64,000 nucleotides of DNA, from positions 62,001-126,000 of the forward strand of contig NZ_SEWE01000004.1 in the NCBI RefSeq assembly GCF_004167665.1. The letters are read 5' to 3'. The position numbers and the translations under genes were made by a program. This document shows, piece by piece, positions 24,960 through 33,680 of this stretch. Under the pieces are notes generated by a model, which worked only from the letters and a program-made list of their open reading frames with translations, searched no databases and was not told the DNA's origin. Each line of letters begins with the position of its first letter. Within the stretch, counting starts at the first letter, position 1. The DNA comes from Hymenobacter persicinus. Lineage in GTDB: Bacteria > Bacteroidota > Bacteroidia > Cytophagales > Hymenobacteraceae.

Positions 24960-25772
24960 TTACGCCAGAAACATGCGCTGCATGGCCTGCCAGAGCAGCT
25001 TTTTGCGGCTGTTGTCTTCTTCGAGCAGCTCGATTTCGGCCGCGGGCAGGTAGGCCACGTCATTGACGAGCAGGACCGGCTCGTAGAGCTGGGTTTTGTA
25101 AACGGCCACGTCGAGCAGGTTTTTGCCGAAGCCGATGATCTGCTTGGCCGCCAGCTGCTGCCGGAGCGTGCTTAGGGCCACCGGCAGGTGCGACTCCACG
25201 TTGATGAGCACCACGTCTTCCACAATCAGGCGGATGGCCTTGAGCAGGTTGTTGAGGAACACGTTTTTGGGCAGGCGCTGGAACCGCACAGCGTCCATGC
25301 GCACCAGAATCACCAGGCCGTTGGGGTTGCTGCCGAGCGTGGAATACGACGTCTGGGTAAGTGGCGGGGCCGTGCGCTGGGGCGGAGCAGGTTCTGGCGC
25401 TGGCAGCGGGGCCGGGGCTGGCGGCGTGGCAGCCGCAGGCGGTGGGGCTGGCGCGGGCTTGGCCGCCAGCGTGGCCAGGGAAGGCAGCTTGGTCGGAATG
25501 GGAATCGGGGCCGCGGCTGGCGCAGGAACCGGCGTGGACATTGGGGCTGGCTCCGGGGGCCGCGCGGCGGGCGGCGGACTGGGGGCCGCCACTGCCGCGG
25601 GGGGCATGACCGGCGCCGTAGGCGGAACCGGCAAGGGGGCGGCCGGAGCCGCTGCGGGCGCCGGCACTATTTCCGCCTGGCCGGGAATAGCCTCCGCTTC
25701 CGGCACCACGTAGAGCGACACGTTGGTGTAGAAGTTCTGAAAGAAAGCCAGCGACGCCTGTTCCTGTTCCAT
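24960..25772 (-). CDS. Pro/Ala-rich linker protein with HolD-like C-terminal domain
   Basis: 270 aa. The N-terminal 30 residues are a folded-looking segment (FFQNFYTNVSLYVV), then about 110 residues of almost pure Pro/Ala repeats, then a 130-residue globular C-terminus. The latter contains RLPKNVFLNNLLKAIRLIVE, a QIIGFG strand, and ends with KKLLWQAMQRMF. That final L-W-x-x-M/L-Q-x-x-F helix and the F-G strand resemble DNA polymerase III psi (HolD)-like proteins of Bacteroidota; this is by eye and uncertain. No signal peptide, so cytosolic. It is 36 bases downstream of the thioesterase gene and likely cotranscribed with it. Confidence 0.75.
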   Translation of the reverse strand: MEQEQASLAFFQNFYTNVSLYVVPEAEAIPGQAEIVPAPAAAPAAPLPVPPTAPVMPPAAVAAPSPPPAARPPEPAPMSTPVPAPAAAPIPIPTKLPSLATLAAKPAPAPPPAAATPPAPAPLPAPEPAPPQRTAPPLTQTSYSTLGSNPNGLVILVRMDAVRFQRLPKNVFLNNLLKAIRLIVEDVVLINVESHLPVALSTLRQQLAAKQIIGFGKNLLDVAVYKTQLYEPVLLVNDVAYLPAAEIELLEEDNSRKKLLWQAMQRMFLA

Positions 25773-25808
25773 GGATTCAACTACTTACTGGTGAGCACCG
25801 GGCGGAAG

Positions 25809-26330
25809 TTACTCAATCTCGAAGAGGGATTTAAGCTCCGTGGCGTCCTGGGGCTTGAGGCGGCCGGCCAGCACGAGGCGCAGCTGCCGCCGACGCAGGG
25901 CGCCTTCGTAGAGCTGAATGTCTTCGGGCGTTTCGGCCAGAGCCTCGGGCACGTCAATCGGGCGGCCCGACTGGTCCACGGCCACGAAGGTGTAGAAAGC
26001 CTCGTTGCTTTTGATCTTGGTGCCGCTGGGAATGTCCTCGGCCCACACGTCGATGTGCACTTCCATGCTGGAGCTGAACGAGCGGGTCACCTGGGCCTGG
26101 AGCGTCACCACGTTGCCCAAACGAATGGGCTCCCGGAACGAGACGTTATCGACGGAGGCCGTCACGACGATGCGGTTGGAGTGGCGCTGGGCCGACACGG
26201 CGGCGGCAATGTCCATCAGGTGCATCATGCGGCCCCCCATCAGGTTGTGGAGCGTGTTGGTGTCATTGGGCAGCACCAGCTCGGTCATGGTTACGAACGA
26301 GTCTTTGACGGGCTTTTGTTTGCGCAGCAT
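25809..26330 (-). CDS. Acyl-CoA thioesterase (hotdog fold)
   Basis: 173 aa from ATG 26330. A single hotdog domain hydrolysing acyl-CoA, cytosolic. It carries TLHNLMGGRMMHLMDIAAAV, the catalytic helix with N-x-x-G-G/x-x-x-x-x-D, then VVTASVDNVSFREPIRLGNV, the second family strand, and EAFYTFVAVDQSGRP. A TATCTTTG promoter lies 35 bases upstream. A second, different thioesterase is at 44985-45392. Confidence 0.92.
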   Translation of the reverse strand: MLRKQKPVKDSFVTMTELVLPNDTNTLHNLMGGRMMHLMDIAAAVSAQRHSNRIVVTASVDNVSFREPIRLGNVVTLQAQVTRSFSSSMEVHIDVWAEDIPSGTKIKSNEAFYTFVAVDQSGRPIDVPEALAETPEDIQLYEGALRRRQLRLVLAGRLKPQDATELKSLFEIE

Positions 26331-26364
26331 GCGGGAGAAGTTAGGCAGTAAGGGAAAGCGGCCG

Positions 26365-26372
26365 CAAAGATA
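26365..26372 (-). promoter_or_regulatory. TAnnTTTG promoter element for the thioesterase
   Basis: TATCTTTG on the minus strand, exact consensus, 34 bases before the thioesterase ATG. Confidence 0.5.
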
Positions 26373-26449
26373 GGGTGGCCCGCCGTGGGGAATTGGTAAA
26401 TGTTGGATGCCGGCGGTTGCGTAGACGTTCCGCATGCAGCCGTCCCCCG

Positions 26450-27103
26450 TTATTTATCCCAGCCGGCCCGGCCCAGCAGGGGCACGAAGCGAAACTCCTC
26501 AAACTCCTCGCGCACGAAGCCGGCTTCGCTTTCCCGCGTCACGCGCAGCATGCGCTGGGTGTGCTCGTTGCCCACCGGAATCACCAGCGCGCCGCCCACG
26601 CGCAGCTGCTGGAGCAGGGCCCGCGGAATGGTGGGGGAGCCGGCCGTGACCAGAATCTTGTCGAAGGGCGCGTAGGCGGGCAGGCCCACCGAGCCGTCGC
26701 CGCAAAACAGGTGGGCCGCCTGGTGCAGGCTGGCCAAGCGGCGGCGGGTGCGCTCAAAGAGCACGGCGTTGAACTCGATGCTGCACACGTGGGGCGTGAG
26801 CTGGAGCAGCACGGCGCACTGGTAGCCCGAGCCGGTCCCGATTTCCAGCACCCGGTCCTGGGGCCGCACCTGGAGCAGCTCGGTCTGGTAGGCCACCGTG
26901 TAGGGCTGGGAAATGGTCTGGCCCTCGCCGATGGGAAAAGCCTTGTCCTGGTAGGCATGTTCCTGAAAGGCAGGCTCAAAGAACAGATGGCGCGGCACGG
27001 TGCCCAGGGCCAGCAGCACCCGCTCGTCGCGGATGCCCTTGCGGCGCAGCTCCTCGACCAGCGTGCGGCGCTGCCCCCGGTGTCGGTAGCTGTCAGCGTG
27101 CAT
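26450..27103 (-). CDS. pcm: Protein-L-isoaspartate O-methyltransferase
   Basis: 217 aa. Repairs isoaspartyl residues in aged proteins using S-adenosylmethionine. VPRHLFFEPAFQEHAYQDKA, then IGEGQTISQPYTVA, and the SAM-binding VLEIGTGSGYQCAVL (about residue 88) are diagnostic. The segment APFDKILVTAGSPTIP is the family's fourth motif, and GGALVIPVG follows. Start ATG 27103, full length. Confidence 0.95.
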   Translation of the reverse strand: MHADSYRHRGQRRTLVEELRRKGIRDERVLLALGTVPRHLFFEPAFQEHAYQDKAFPIGEGQTISQPYTVAYQTELLQVRPQDRVLEIGTGSGYQCAVLLQLTPHVCSIEFNAVLFERTRRRLASLHQAAHLFCGDGSVGLPAYAPFDKILVTAGSPTIPRALLQQLRVGGALVIPVGNEHTQRMLRVTRESEAGFVREEFEEFRFVPLLGRAGWDK

Positions 27104-27169
27104 GGGCGAAGAAATGGGAGCGGGCCATAATCAGGGGAAGTGGTAGTCTGCGGTTCCGCATTAATGCCC

Positions 27170-27177
27170 TACCTTTG
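27170..27177 (+). promoter_or_regulatory. TAnnTTTG promoter element for the sugar transferase
   Basis: TACCTTTG, exact consensus, followed by a leader of about 110 bases that holds no other gene. Confidence 0.45.
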
Positions 27178-27291
27178 CGGGGCTCCAAAACGGCACCAGC
27201 GGCCCATTAGAGCAACATCAGCCGCAAAACTACGGCTTCAAACCCACAATCCAACCCCGAGCCGGCACCCGCTGGTCTGCCCTGAACCCCC

Positions 27292-28710
27292 TTGATTCGC
27301 ACCGCTCAAAAACTGAAGCTGATAGCCGCCGACTTTCTGGCGGCCCTGTTGGCCTGGGTCTGCTTCTTTCTGCTGCGCAAATACCTGCTCAGCGAAATGA
27401 CGCCCGGCTACCGCTTCAGCGAGGGAGCCCTGTTCACGCTCACCGGCGGCGCGGTCATGATTGCCGCCTTCTGGATGCTGCTCTACGCCCTGATCGGGGA
27501 GTACCGCGACATTTTCCGCAAGTCGCGCCTGGCCGAAATCATCCGCCTGGCCCGGGTGTCCATCCTGGGGGCGCTGATTATCTTCTTCGCCTTTCTGCTC
27601 GACGACCAGGGCGTGAGCAACTACCGGCTCTACTACAAGACCATTACGGCCTATTTCCTGCTGCACTTCTTTATCACGGCCATCCTGCGCACCTGGGCCG
27701 TGACGAGCGTGCAGCGGCTCGTGCACAACGGCACGATTTCGTTTAACACCCTGCTGGTGGGCTCTAACGCCCTGGCCTACGAAACCTACCACGAGCTGGC
27801 CCGCACCAGCCGCCACCTGGGTTTGAAGCTGGTCGGCTTCGCGCCGGTGGGCGACACCGTGGACGAGGCCCTGGCCGCGGAGCTGCCCACCCGCGGCTCC
27901 TACAAGCGCCTGCCGGCTTTGATCCGGGCCCTCAAGCTCGAGCAGATCGTCATTGCCATCGAGCCCAGTGAGCACCGCATGATCCAGGAAATCCTGACTT
28001 TGCTCGAAGGCACCAACACCCGCGTGAGCATCCTGCCCGACCTCTACCAGATGCTGCTGGGGTCGGTGAAGGTCAACCATCTGTTTGGCACGCCCCTGAT
28101 TGAAATCAAGCACGATTTGCTGCCGCTCTGGCAGGAAGTCACCAAGCGCGGCCTCGACATTGCGGGTTCCTTGCTGTTTTTGCTGCTGGCCTGGCCCGTG
28201 TACGCCTTCACCGCCATCATGGTGCGCACGTCCTCGCCGGGCCCGATTTTCTACTCCCAAGAGCGCGTGGGCCGGCTCGGACACCCGTTCCGCATCTACA
28301 AGTTCCGCTCGATGTACGTGGATGCCGAGAAGATGGGCCCTTCGCTGTCGTCCGACCACGACCCGCGCATCACGCCCTGGGGCCGCTTTATGCGCAAGGT
28401 CCGCCTCGACGAGCTGCCCCAGTTCTGGAACGTGGTCAAGGGCGACATGAGCCTGGTGGGCCCCCGGCCCGAGCGGCAGTTCTACATCGACCAGATTGTG
28501 AAAGTGGCGCCCCACTACCGCCACCTGCACCGGGTGCGGCCGGGCATCACCAGCCTGGGCCAGGTGAAGTACGGCTACGCCGAAACCGTGGCCCAGATGG
28601 TGGAGCGGCTTAAGTTCGACATTCTCTACATCGAAAACATGAGCCTGGCCATGGACTTTCGGGTGATGCTCTACACGCTCAAAATCATCGTCGAGGGCCG
28701 GGGGAAATAA
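27292..28710 (+). CDS. Undecaprenyl-phosphate sugar phosphotransferase (WcaJ-like)
   Basis: 472 aa inner-membrane enzyme that loads the first sugar-phosphate onto undecaprenyl phosphate for exopolysaccharide or O-antigen synthesis. Four N-terminal helices, a CoA-binding-like cytosolic domain (FNTLLVGSNALAYETYHEL), a fifth membrane hairpin, then the bacterial sugar transferase domain: KRGLDIAGSLLFLLLAWPVY, then YKFRSMYVDAEKMG, KVRLDELPQFWNV and GDMSLVGPRPERQFYIDQI. The start is TTG at 27292 because the next ATG is inside a conserved helix. No other glycosyltransferases are beside it. Confidence 0.92.
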   Translation: MIRTAQKLKLIAADFLAALLAWVCFFLLRKYLLSEMTPGYRFSEGALFTLTGGAVMIAAFWMLLYALIGEYRDIFRKSRLAEIIRLARVSILGALIIFFAFLLDDQGVSNYRLYYKTITAYFLLHFFITAILRTWAVTSVQRLVHNGTISFNTLLVGSNALAYETYHELARTSRHLGLKLVGFAPVGDTVDEALAAELPTRGSYKRLPALIRALKLEQIVIAIEPSEHRMIQEILTLLEGTNTRVSILPDLYQMLLGSVKVNHLFGTPLIEIKHDLLPLWQEVTKRGLDIAGSLLFLLLAWPVYAFTAIMVRTSSPGPIFYSQERVGRLGHPFRIYKFRSMYVDAEKMGPSLSSDHDPRITPWGRFMRKVRLDELPQFWNVVKGDMSLVGPRPERQFYIDQIVKVAPHYRHLHRVRPGITSLGQVKYGYAETVAQMVERLKFDILYIENMSLAMDFRVMLYTLKIIVEGRGK

Positions 28711-28819
28711 GAAATTTTAACGGATGGATGTTGAAGACTGAATGAACCGGTTCGTTGCGCGGCGCGCAGTGAGACGGCCAAATCCACCTTTCAGCATTCA
28801 GAATTCAACATTCCCAAAG

Positions 28820-29410
28820 ATGTTCACAGGCATTGTAGAAGCCCTCGGCACCGTCACGGACGTGCAGACGGAAGGTACCAACCGTCATTTCACCGTTTTG
28901 ACGCCCTTCGCGGCCGAGCTGCAGATTGACCAGAGCGTGGCCCACGACGGCGTCTGCCTGACGGTGGTGGCCGTGGACGCGGCCGCCGGCACCCACGTCG
29001 TGACGGCCATCGACGAGACCCTGCAGAAAACCAACCTGGGCACCTGGGCCCCGGGCCGGCAGGTGAATCTGGAGCGCTGCCTGGCCGCCAACGGCCGCTT
29101 CGACGGCCACATCGTGCAGGGCCACGTCGATCTGACGGCCGTCTGCGAGGCGGTGACGGACCAGAACGGCTCCTGGCTCTACCGCTTCCGTCACGAGCCG
29201 GGCCCCGGCCGCGTGACGGTGGAAAAAGGCTCCATCTGCATCAACGGCACCAGCCTGACCTGCTTCGAGAGCACCGACACGGGCTTCTCGGTGGCCATTA
29301 TTCCCTACACCTACGAGCACACCACCTTCCAGCACCTGCGCCCCGGCGACCTGGTCAATCTGGAGTTCGACATCGTGGGCAAGTACGTGGCGAAGCTGCT
29401 GGGCAAGTAA
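28820..29410 (+). CDS. ribE: Riboflavin synthase, alpha chain
   Basis: 196 aa. Dismutates two lumazines to riboflavin. Starts at ATG 28820 with the classical MFTGIVEALGTV. Two lumazine-binding repeats: the first ends in DGVCLTVV (S/D-x-x-G-x-C-L-T), the second in SICINGTSLTCF. NGRFDGHIVQGHVD links the repeats. The upstream in-frame ATG at 28742 adds an Arg-rich stretch and is rejected. No FMN riboswitch upstream. Confidence 0.96.
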   Translation: MFTGIVEALGTVTDVQTEGTNRHFTVLTPFAAELQIDQSVAHDGVCLTVVAVDAAAGTHVVTAIDETLQKTNLGTWAPGRQVNLERCLAANGRFDGHIVQGHVDLTAVCEAVTDQNGSWLYRFRHEPGPGRVTVEKGSICINGTSLTCFESTDTGFSVAIIPYTYEHTTFQHLRPGDLVNLEFDIVGKYVAKLLGK

Positions 29411-29414
29411 ACCG

Positions 29415-30212
29415 GTGTCGGCTTCCCCGAGCGTTGGCCAGCGGTGGTTGGGGCGCGGCAGCGCCCTGAGCGGGGCCGCTTGCCGGCTTGGGCGCGGATT
29501 CATGCTGGGCGGGCTGCTTGGGCTAGCCGCCGCAGGCTGCCGGCCGGCCCCGGCCGAGCTGGCCGACCAGGACGTGGTCAGCTACTGGGTCGACCTGCGG
29601 CGGCAGAAGCTGAAGCTGTACTGGAAAGACGACCGGGGCCGGCGGCTGCGGAGCCTGCACCGCCTGCGCGACTGGGTCGGCGGCCAGGGGCAGGAGCTGG
29701 TGTTTGCCACGAATGCGGGTATGTTTCACCCGGACCACGCGCCCGTGGGCTTGTTTGTCGAGGCTGGCCGCCTCGTGGCCCCACTGGATACCGGCTGGGG
29801 CCGCGGCAACTTCTACCTGCAGCCCAACGGCGTGTTCTACACCACCACCGACCAGCGCGCGGGCATTTGCCGCTCGACTCGCTTCCGGTATTCGCGCCGG
29901 ATTCGCTACGCCACCCAGTCGGGGCCCATGCTGGTGCTGGACGGGCAGATTCACCCCGCCTTCCGGCCGGATTCGCGCAATCTGAACGTGCGCAACGGGG
30001 TTGGCCTGCTGCCCGACGGGCGGGTGCTGTTTGCCATGTCGAAGGGGGAGGTGAGCCTGTACGCCTTTGCCGCCTACTTCCGCGGCCACGGCTGCCGCCA
30101 AGCCCTGTACCTTGACGGCTACGTGTCGCGCACCTACCTGCCCGCCCGGCACTGGCGCCAGACCGACGGCGACTTCGGCGTGCTGGTGGGCGTGACGCGG
30201 CCGGCTCAGTAA
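29415..30212 (+). CDS. Phosphodiester glycosidase family protein (NAGPA-like), lipoprotein
   Basis: 265 aa from GTG 29415, or about 236 aa from ATG 29502, which begins a good lipoprotein signal (MLGGLLGLAAAGC). The mature part matches the PF09992 fold of the uncovering enzyme: VFATNAGMFHPDHAPVGLF, QSGPMLVLDGQIHP, NVRNGVGLLPDGRVLFAMSK and ALYLDGYVSRTYLP, with conserved Asn, Asp and Gly of the catalytic pocket. Probably cleaves sugar phosphodiesters in the envelope. It starts five bases after ribE, likely cotranscribed. Confidence 0.85.
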   Translation: MSASPSVGQRWLGRGSALSGAACRLGRGFMLGGLLGLAAAGCRPAPAELADQDVVSYWVDLRRQKLKLYWKDDRGRRLRSLHRLRDWVGGQGQELVFATNAGMFHPDHAPVGLFVEAGRLVAPLDTGWGRGNFYLQPNGVFYTTTDQRAGICRSTRFRYSRRIRYATQSGPMLVLDGQIHPAFRPDSRNLNVRNGVGLLPDGRVLFAMSKGEVSLYAFAAYFRGHGCRQALYLDGYVSRTYLPARHWRQTDGDFGVLVGVTRPAQ

Positions 30213-30268
30213 TTAGACTTTCGCGTCCGGCCTGCGTAAAAGGTTCATACCCTAACCCACTCAGAGCT

Positions 30269-30469
30269 ATGTCCAAACGCGAATTGATGGAGCCCCACGA
30301 GGACGACAAACGCTACGTGCGCCGCAACGAAGATGGTCAGATTGAGCAGTCCGTGGACCTGAACCGGTCCCTGTCGCAGGACGACCAGCATAATTCCAAG
30401 AAAACCACCACGCCCGGCCAGGGCGACAAAGGCGACGGCCACACCGGCAACCGCAAGCCCGGCCAGTAA
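30269..30469 (+). CDS. Small hydrophilic hypothetical protein
   Basis: 66 aa, highly charged and without hydrophobic core: MSKRELMEPHEDDKRYVRRN, then a Gln/Asp/Lys-rich tail ending KPGQ. It looks intrinsically disordered. It is 56 bases after the glycosidase gene and is followed 15 bases later by a strong terminator, so it is a real transcription unit end. Function unknown. Confidence 0.65.
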   Translation: MSKRELMEPHEDDKRYVRRNEDGQIEQSVDLNRSLSQDDQHNSKKTTTPGQGDKGDGHTGNRKPGQ

Positions 30470-30484
30470 GACCTGGAATCTTTT

Positions 30485-30522
30485 AAAAAAGCCCCGCTGT
30501 GCTCGCGCAACGGGGCTTTTTT
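30485..30522. terminator. Bidirectional hairpin terminator
   Basis: AAAAAAGCCCCG and CGGGGCTTTTTT arms with partial inner pairing (TGTGCTCGCGCA). It ends the small protein gene and may also serve the convergent serine hydrolase. Confidence 0.9.
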
Positions 30523-30579
30523 ACATTCACTAGTGGAAGACCTGTACTGCTGCAGTGCTTTAGCACCAAAGGTCTATGC

Positions 30580-31824
30580 TTAGCGGCCCACCCGGAGCTG
30601 ATATTTCTGCAGGGTGTCCCAGATTTTATACATCGTAGCCTCCCCGGCCCGGTCCGCCAGGTTGGTATTGAGCAGCAGAACCCGGCCGATGCCGGACTTA
30701 GGGTCGAAAAACAGCAGCGACACCACGCCGGGGTCACCGCCGGTGTGGCCAATAAAACCGGTGTAGCCGAAGCCCATGAAAATGCCCACGTTGTAGGATT
30801 CACTGTAGGGATTCCGCTCGTTGCGGTCGGTGAAGTTGGCCGCCGCCAACTGGGGGCGAAACAGCTCCCGGTAGCTGTCCGGGCGCAGCAGGGTGCCCTG
30901 GCCCTGGTAGCCCCGGATCAGCTCCCGCAGGTACCGGCCCAGGTCGGCGACGGACGAAATAAAGTTGCCGTCGGGATAGGTGGTCAGGCTGTAGTAGGGC
31001 AGCGCCACCGCCGGGGACTGGTAGAGCCGGGAGCAGCGCGCGAAGTTGACCTCGGCAAAGCTCCAGCCCGAGTCCCGCAGGCGCAGGGGCCGGGTAAGGT
31101 GGCGGGCCGTAAACTCCCGGAACGGCATCCCGCAGGCCCGCTCCACCACGTAGGCGGCCAGGGCCGTGCCCACGTTGGAATACTCGTAGAGGGCGCCCGG
31201 GCGGCTTGCCAGAAACCCCTTGGGCTGGTACCATTTTCCCCGCGGAGTCAGCACGTTCTGCAGAAACTCGGGCAGGGCTACGGCCGAATCGGCCGGAACA
31301 AAAACTTGCACGTCTTCGAAGGCCAGGGGCAGGCCGCGCAGGTCCTGGCCGGGCTTGAGGTAGTAGTTTTTAGTAAGGTAGAAGTCGTTGTCGCGGATGC
31401 TGGACGTGTGGGTAGCCAGCTGCCGGAGCGTAATCGGCACGTCGGGAAATGCCGGGTTCACCACCGGAAACGGCAGGTACTTGCTGATTGGGTCGTCGAG
31501 CTGGAGCTTACCCAGTTCCTGGGCTTTGAGCAGGGCTAAGCCTACCACCGTTTTGGATACCGACGCAATGCTTTGCGCGGTATGCACGTCGTAGGCCCGC
31601 CGGGTTTGGGCGTCGGCCACGCCGAAACCATGCTGGTAGAGCACCCCGCGGGCGCTGACAATGGCCACCCCAAACCCGTTGAAATGTCCTCGTCCCAGCA
31701 GGGCGGTGAGCTCCGCCGTCAGCGAATCCTGGGCGGCGCGGGGCCGGGATGATTGCGCCGTGCCGGGCGTAGCGCCGCCGGCGAGACAGAAGAACAGGGC
31801 CAGTAAGCCGTTTCGCATGGGCAT
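30580..31824 (-). CDS. Serine hydrolase, beta-lactamase (class C-like) family
   Basis: 414 aa from ATG 31824 (another ATG at 31818 is equal), with a signal peptide. The catalytic SxxK is in SIASVSKTVVGLALL (about 85), the YxN motif is YEYSNVG (about 210), and the H-T-G region TGFIGHTGGDPGVVS replaces KTG. Such periplasmic proteins include esterases, D-aminopeptidases and carboxypeptidases, not necessarily beta-lactamases. The long disordered upstream residues were trimmed. Substrate unknown. Confidence 0.9.
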   Translation of the reverse strand: MPMRNGLLALFFCLAGGATPGTAQSSRPRAAQDSLTAELTALLGRGHFNGFGVAIVSARGVLYQHGFGVADAQTRRAYDVHTAQSIASVSKTVVGLALLKAQELGKLQLDDPISKYLPFPVVNPAFPDVPITLRQLATHTSSIRDNDFYLTKNYYLKPGQDLRGLPLAFEDVQVFVPADSAVALPEFLQNVLTPRGKWYQPKGFLASRPGALYEYSNVGTALAAYVVERACGMPFREFTARHLTRPLRLRDSGWSFAEVNFARCSRLYQSPAVALPYYSLTTYPDGNFISSVADLGRYLRELIRGYQGQGTLLRPDSYRELFRPQLAAANFTDRNERNPYSESYNVGIFMGFGYTGFIGHTGGDPGVVSLLFFDPKSGIGRVLLLNTNLADRAGEATMYKIWDTLQKYQLRVGR

Positions 31825-31905
31825 GGGCCGGAGAGAATAACGCCCGGTCGGCCGCAAAGAACGCTTTTTCCTGAGAGGGTGCCGAAACGGGGGCGATGCG
31901 GAAAG

Positions 31906-32529
31906 CTAGGGCACCAGGTTTTTCACACGGGGCGCGGCGTCTTCCGCGTAGGTGGGTGCCGCTTCCGGCCACCAGCGCGCCACCCCGCGCCGGTACAGTT
32001 TGGCGCAACCCCAGGCCATCAAGCTGCCCAGCAGGGCGCCGGCCAGTACGTCGGTGGGGTAGTGAGCGCCGAGGTAAATGCGGCTGTAGCTTAGCAGGCA
32101 GGCCCAGATCAGCGTCAGCCACTTGGCCAGCCAGAACCGCCGGGGTAGCACCTGCCACAGAAACACAGTCATGGCGAAGCTGTTGGCCGCGTGCGACGAC
32201 ATAAACCCAAACTGCCCCCCGCAGCCGTGGGCCAGGTTCAGCACGGCCGACAGGTCCGGGTCGTGGCAGGGGCGCAGGCGGGCAAAGTACGGCTTGAAGA
32301 AGCGGCTCGACACGCTGTCGGCCAGGGCCACGCTCAGCAGCAGCAGCGGAATGAGCAGCTTGGCCCGCTGCTCAAACAGGTAGACCAGCGCCAGCAGCAG
32401 CACCAGGTAAGCCGGAAACCACACGAAGCGCTCCGAGAAAAAGATCATCCACTTGTCGCGCACCGGCGAGTGATGATTGTTGGCCGCCAGCAGCAGCCAG
32501 CGGTCCAGGGTCTGCAGCGCCTCAATCAA
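31906..32529 (-). CDS. PAP2 family phosphatase
   Basis: 207 aa membrane acid phosphatase of the type that acts on undecaprenyl pyrophosphate or phosphatidic acid. Five to six helices. The three active-site motifs are intact: KPYFARLRPC, FMSSHAANSFA and YSRIYLGAHYPTDVLAG. It starts with TTG at 32529, overlapping the hemF stop as TTGA, so translation is probably coupled to hemF. Substrate by inference. Confidence 0.92.
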   Translation of the reverse strand: MIEALQTLDRWLLLAANNHHSPVRDKWMIFFSERFVWFPAYLVLLLALVYLFEQRAKLLIPLLLLSVALADSVSSRFFKPYFARLRPCHDPDLSAVLNLAHGCGGQFGFMSSHAANSFAMTVFLWQVLPRRFWLAKWLTLIWACLLSYSRIYLGAHYPTDVLAGALLGSLMAWGCAKLYRRGVARWWPEAAPTYAEDAAPRVKNLVP

Positions 32530-33482
32530 GTGGTAGCGGGCGTTTCAAGCCAGTTGACCCCTTTGCGCAGCCACTGCTGGGTGACGGCCTCGGGGGAGCC
32601 GGGGGCGGGAACCAGGTTGTAGTGCCACTCGCAGCGGGGCGGCAAGCTCATCAGGATGCTTTCGGTGCGGCCGCCGGTTTCGAGGCCGAAGCGGGTGCCC
32701 CGGTCGATGGCCAGGTTGAACTCGGCGTAGCGGCCCCGGCGCACGAGCTGCCATTTTTCCTCGGCCTCCCCGTAGGGCAGGTCGCGGTTTTGCTGCATCA
32801 GGGTGGTGTAGATGGGCCCGAAAGCGTCGCCGACGGCCCGCACGAAGGCAAACAGGGCCTCGGCCGAGCCGTCTTTGCCCACGGTGAGGCGGTCGAAGAA
32901 AATGCCGCCCACGCCCCGGGTTTCCTGGCGGTGGGTAATAAAGAAATAATCGTCGGCCCAGGCGTGGAAGCGGGCGTAGTAAGCCGGGTTGTGCTGGTCG
33001 CAGACGGCCTTGAGCGTGGCGTGAAACCAGCGGGCCTGGGCTTCGTCGACGTAAATCGGGGTCAGGTCGATGCCCCCGCCAAACCAGGCCTCGCCGTTGC
33101 CGGCCTCGAAGTAGCGCACGTTCATATGGGCAATGGGCACGCGGGGGCTGCGCGGGTGCTGCACCACGCTCACGCCGGTGGCGAAGTAGTGCGGGTTGGG
33201 CATGAGCAGCACCTTGGCGGCCTGCTCACTCATGGTGCCCGCCACGGCCGAAAAGTTGACGCCGCCTTTTTCCAGCACGTTGCCCTCCGTCAAAACCCGG
33301 CTGCGGCCCCCACCGGTGCCGTGGTGCTGCCAGGCATCTTCGTGAAAGCGGCCCCGGCCGTCGGCGGCTTCGAGCTGCTGGCACAGGCGGTCCTGAAAGT
33401 CGCGCATCCAGGCTTCCACCTGCGCCCGGAAGGGTGGGGAAACGACGGGACCAGACGGGGAAAGCGGAGTGGAGGTAGGCAT
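32526..33482 (-). CDS. hemF: Oxygen-dependent coproporphyrinogen III oxidase
   Basis: 318 aa from ATG 33482. Converts coproporphyrinogen III to protoporphyrinogen IX with oxygen in heme synthesis. GRGRFHEDAWQHHGTGGGRS, GGVNFSAVAGTMS, then VPIAHMNVRYFEAG and WFGGGIDLTPIY are signature blocks, as are FFITHRQETRGVGGIFFD and RRGRYAEFNLAIDRGT. The start has a short nonconserved leader (MPTSTPLSP). Overlaps the downstream PAP2 gene. Confidence 0.97.
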   Translation of the reverse strand: MPTSTPLSPSGPVVSPPFRAQVEAWMRDFQDRLCQQLEAADGRGRFHEDAWQHHGTGGGRSRVLTEGNVLEKGGVNFSAVAGTMSEQAAKVLLMPNPHYFATGVSVVQHPRSPRVPIAHMNVRYFEAGNGEAWFGGGIDLTPIYVDEAQARWFHATLKAVCDQHNPAYYARFHAWADDYFFITHRQETRGVGGIFFDRLTVGKDGSAEALFAFVRAVGDAFGPIYTTLMQQNRDLPYGEAEEKWQLVRRGRYAEFNLAIDRGTRFGLETGGRTESILMSLPPRCEWHYNLVPAPGSPEAVTQQWLRKGVNWLETPATT

Positions 33483-33579
33483 AAAGCAGGCAATTGCCGG
33501 AAAATGCAGTCGGGAATACCGCAGTATCTCAACCACTCAAAACAGGTTGACGCGGGAGTGGGTTCCGAGAGCCGGATGA

Positions 33580-33587
33580 CAAAGATA
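33580..33587 (-). promoter_or_regulatory. TAnnTTTG promoter element for hemF
   Basis: TATCTTTG on the minus strand, exact consensus, about 98 bases before the hemF ATG. Confidence 0.45.
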
Positions 33588-33680
33588 CGTGTTTTGCCGG
33601 CGCATAAACGGGAGGCGTCGTCCGGCCGGGGCTGGCCCGGCGGCTGGCCGGGGAGGAGAAAAAGAGTGGCTCTGCGTCGT

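Noticed and set aside
25370-25700. Repetitive GC-rich block that looked like a tandem DNA repeat
   Set aside because: It encodes the Pro/Ala linker of the minus-strand gene; repeats are imperfect and coding.
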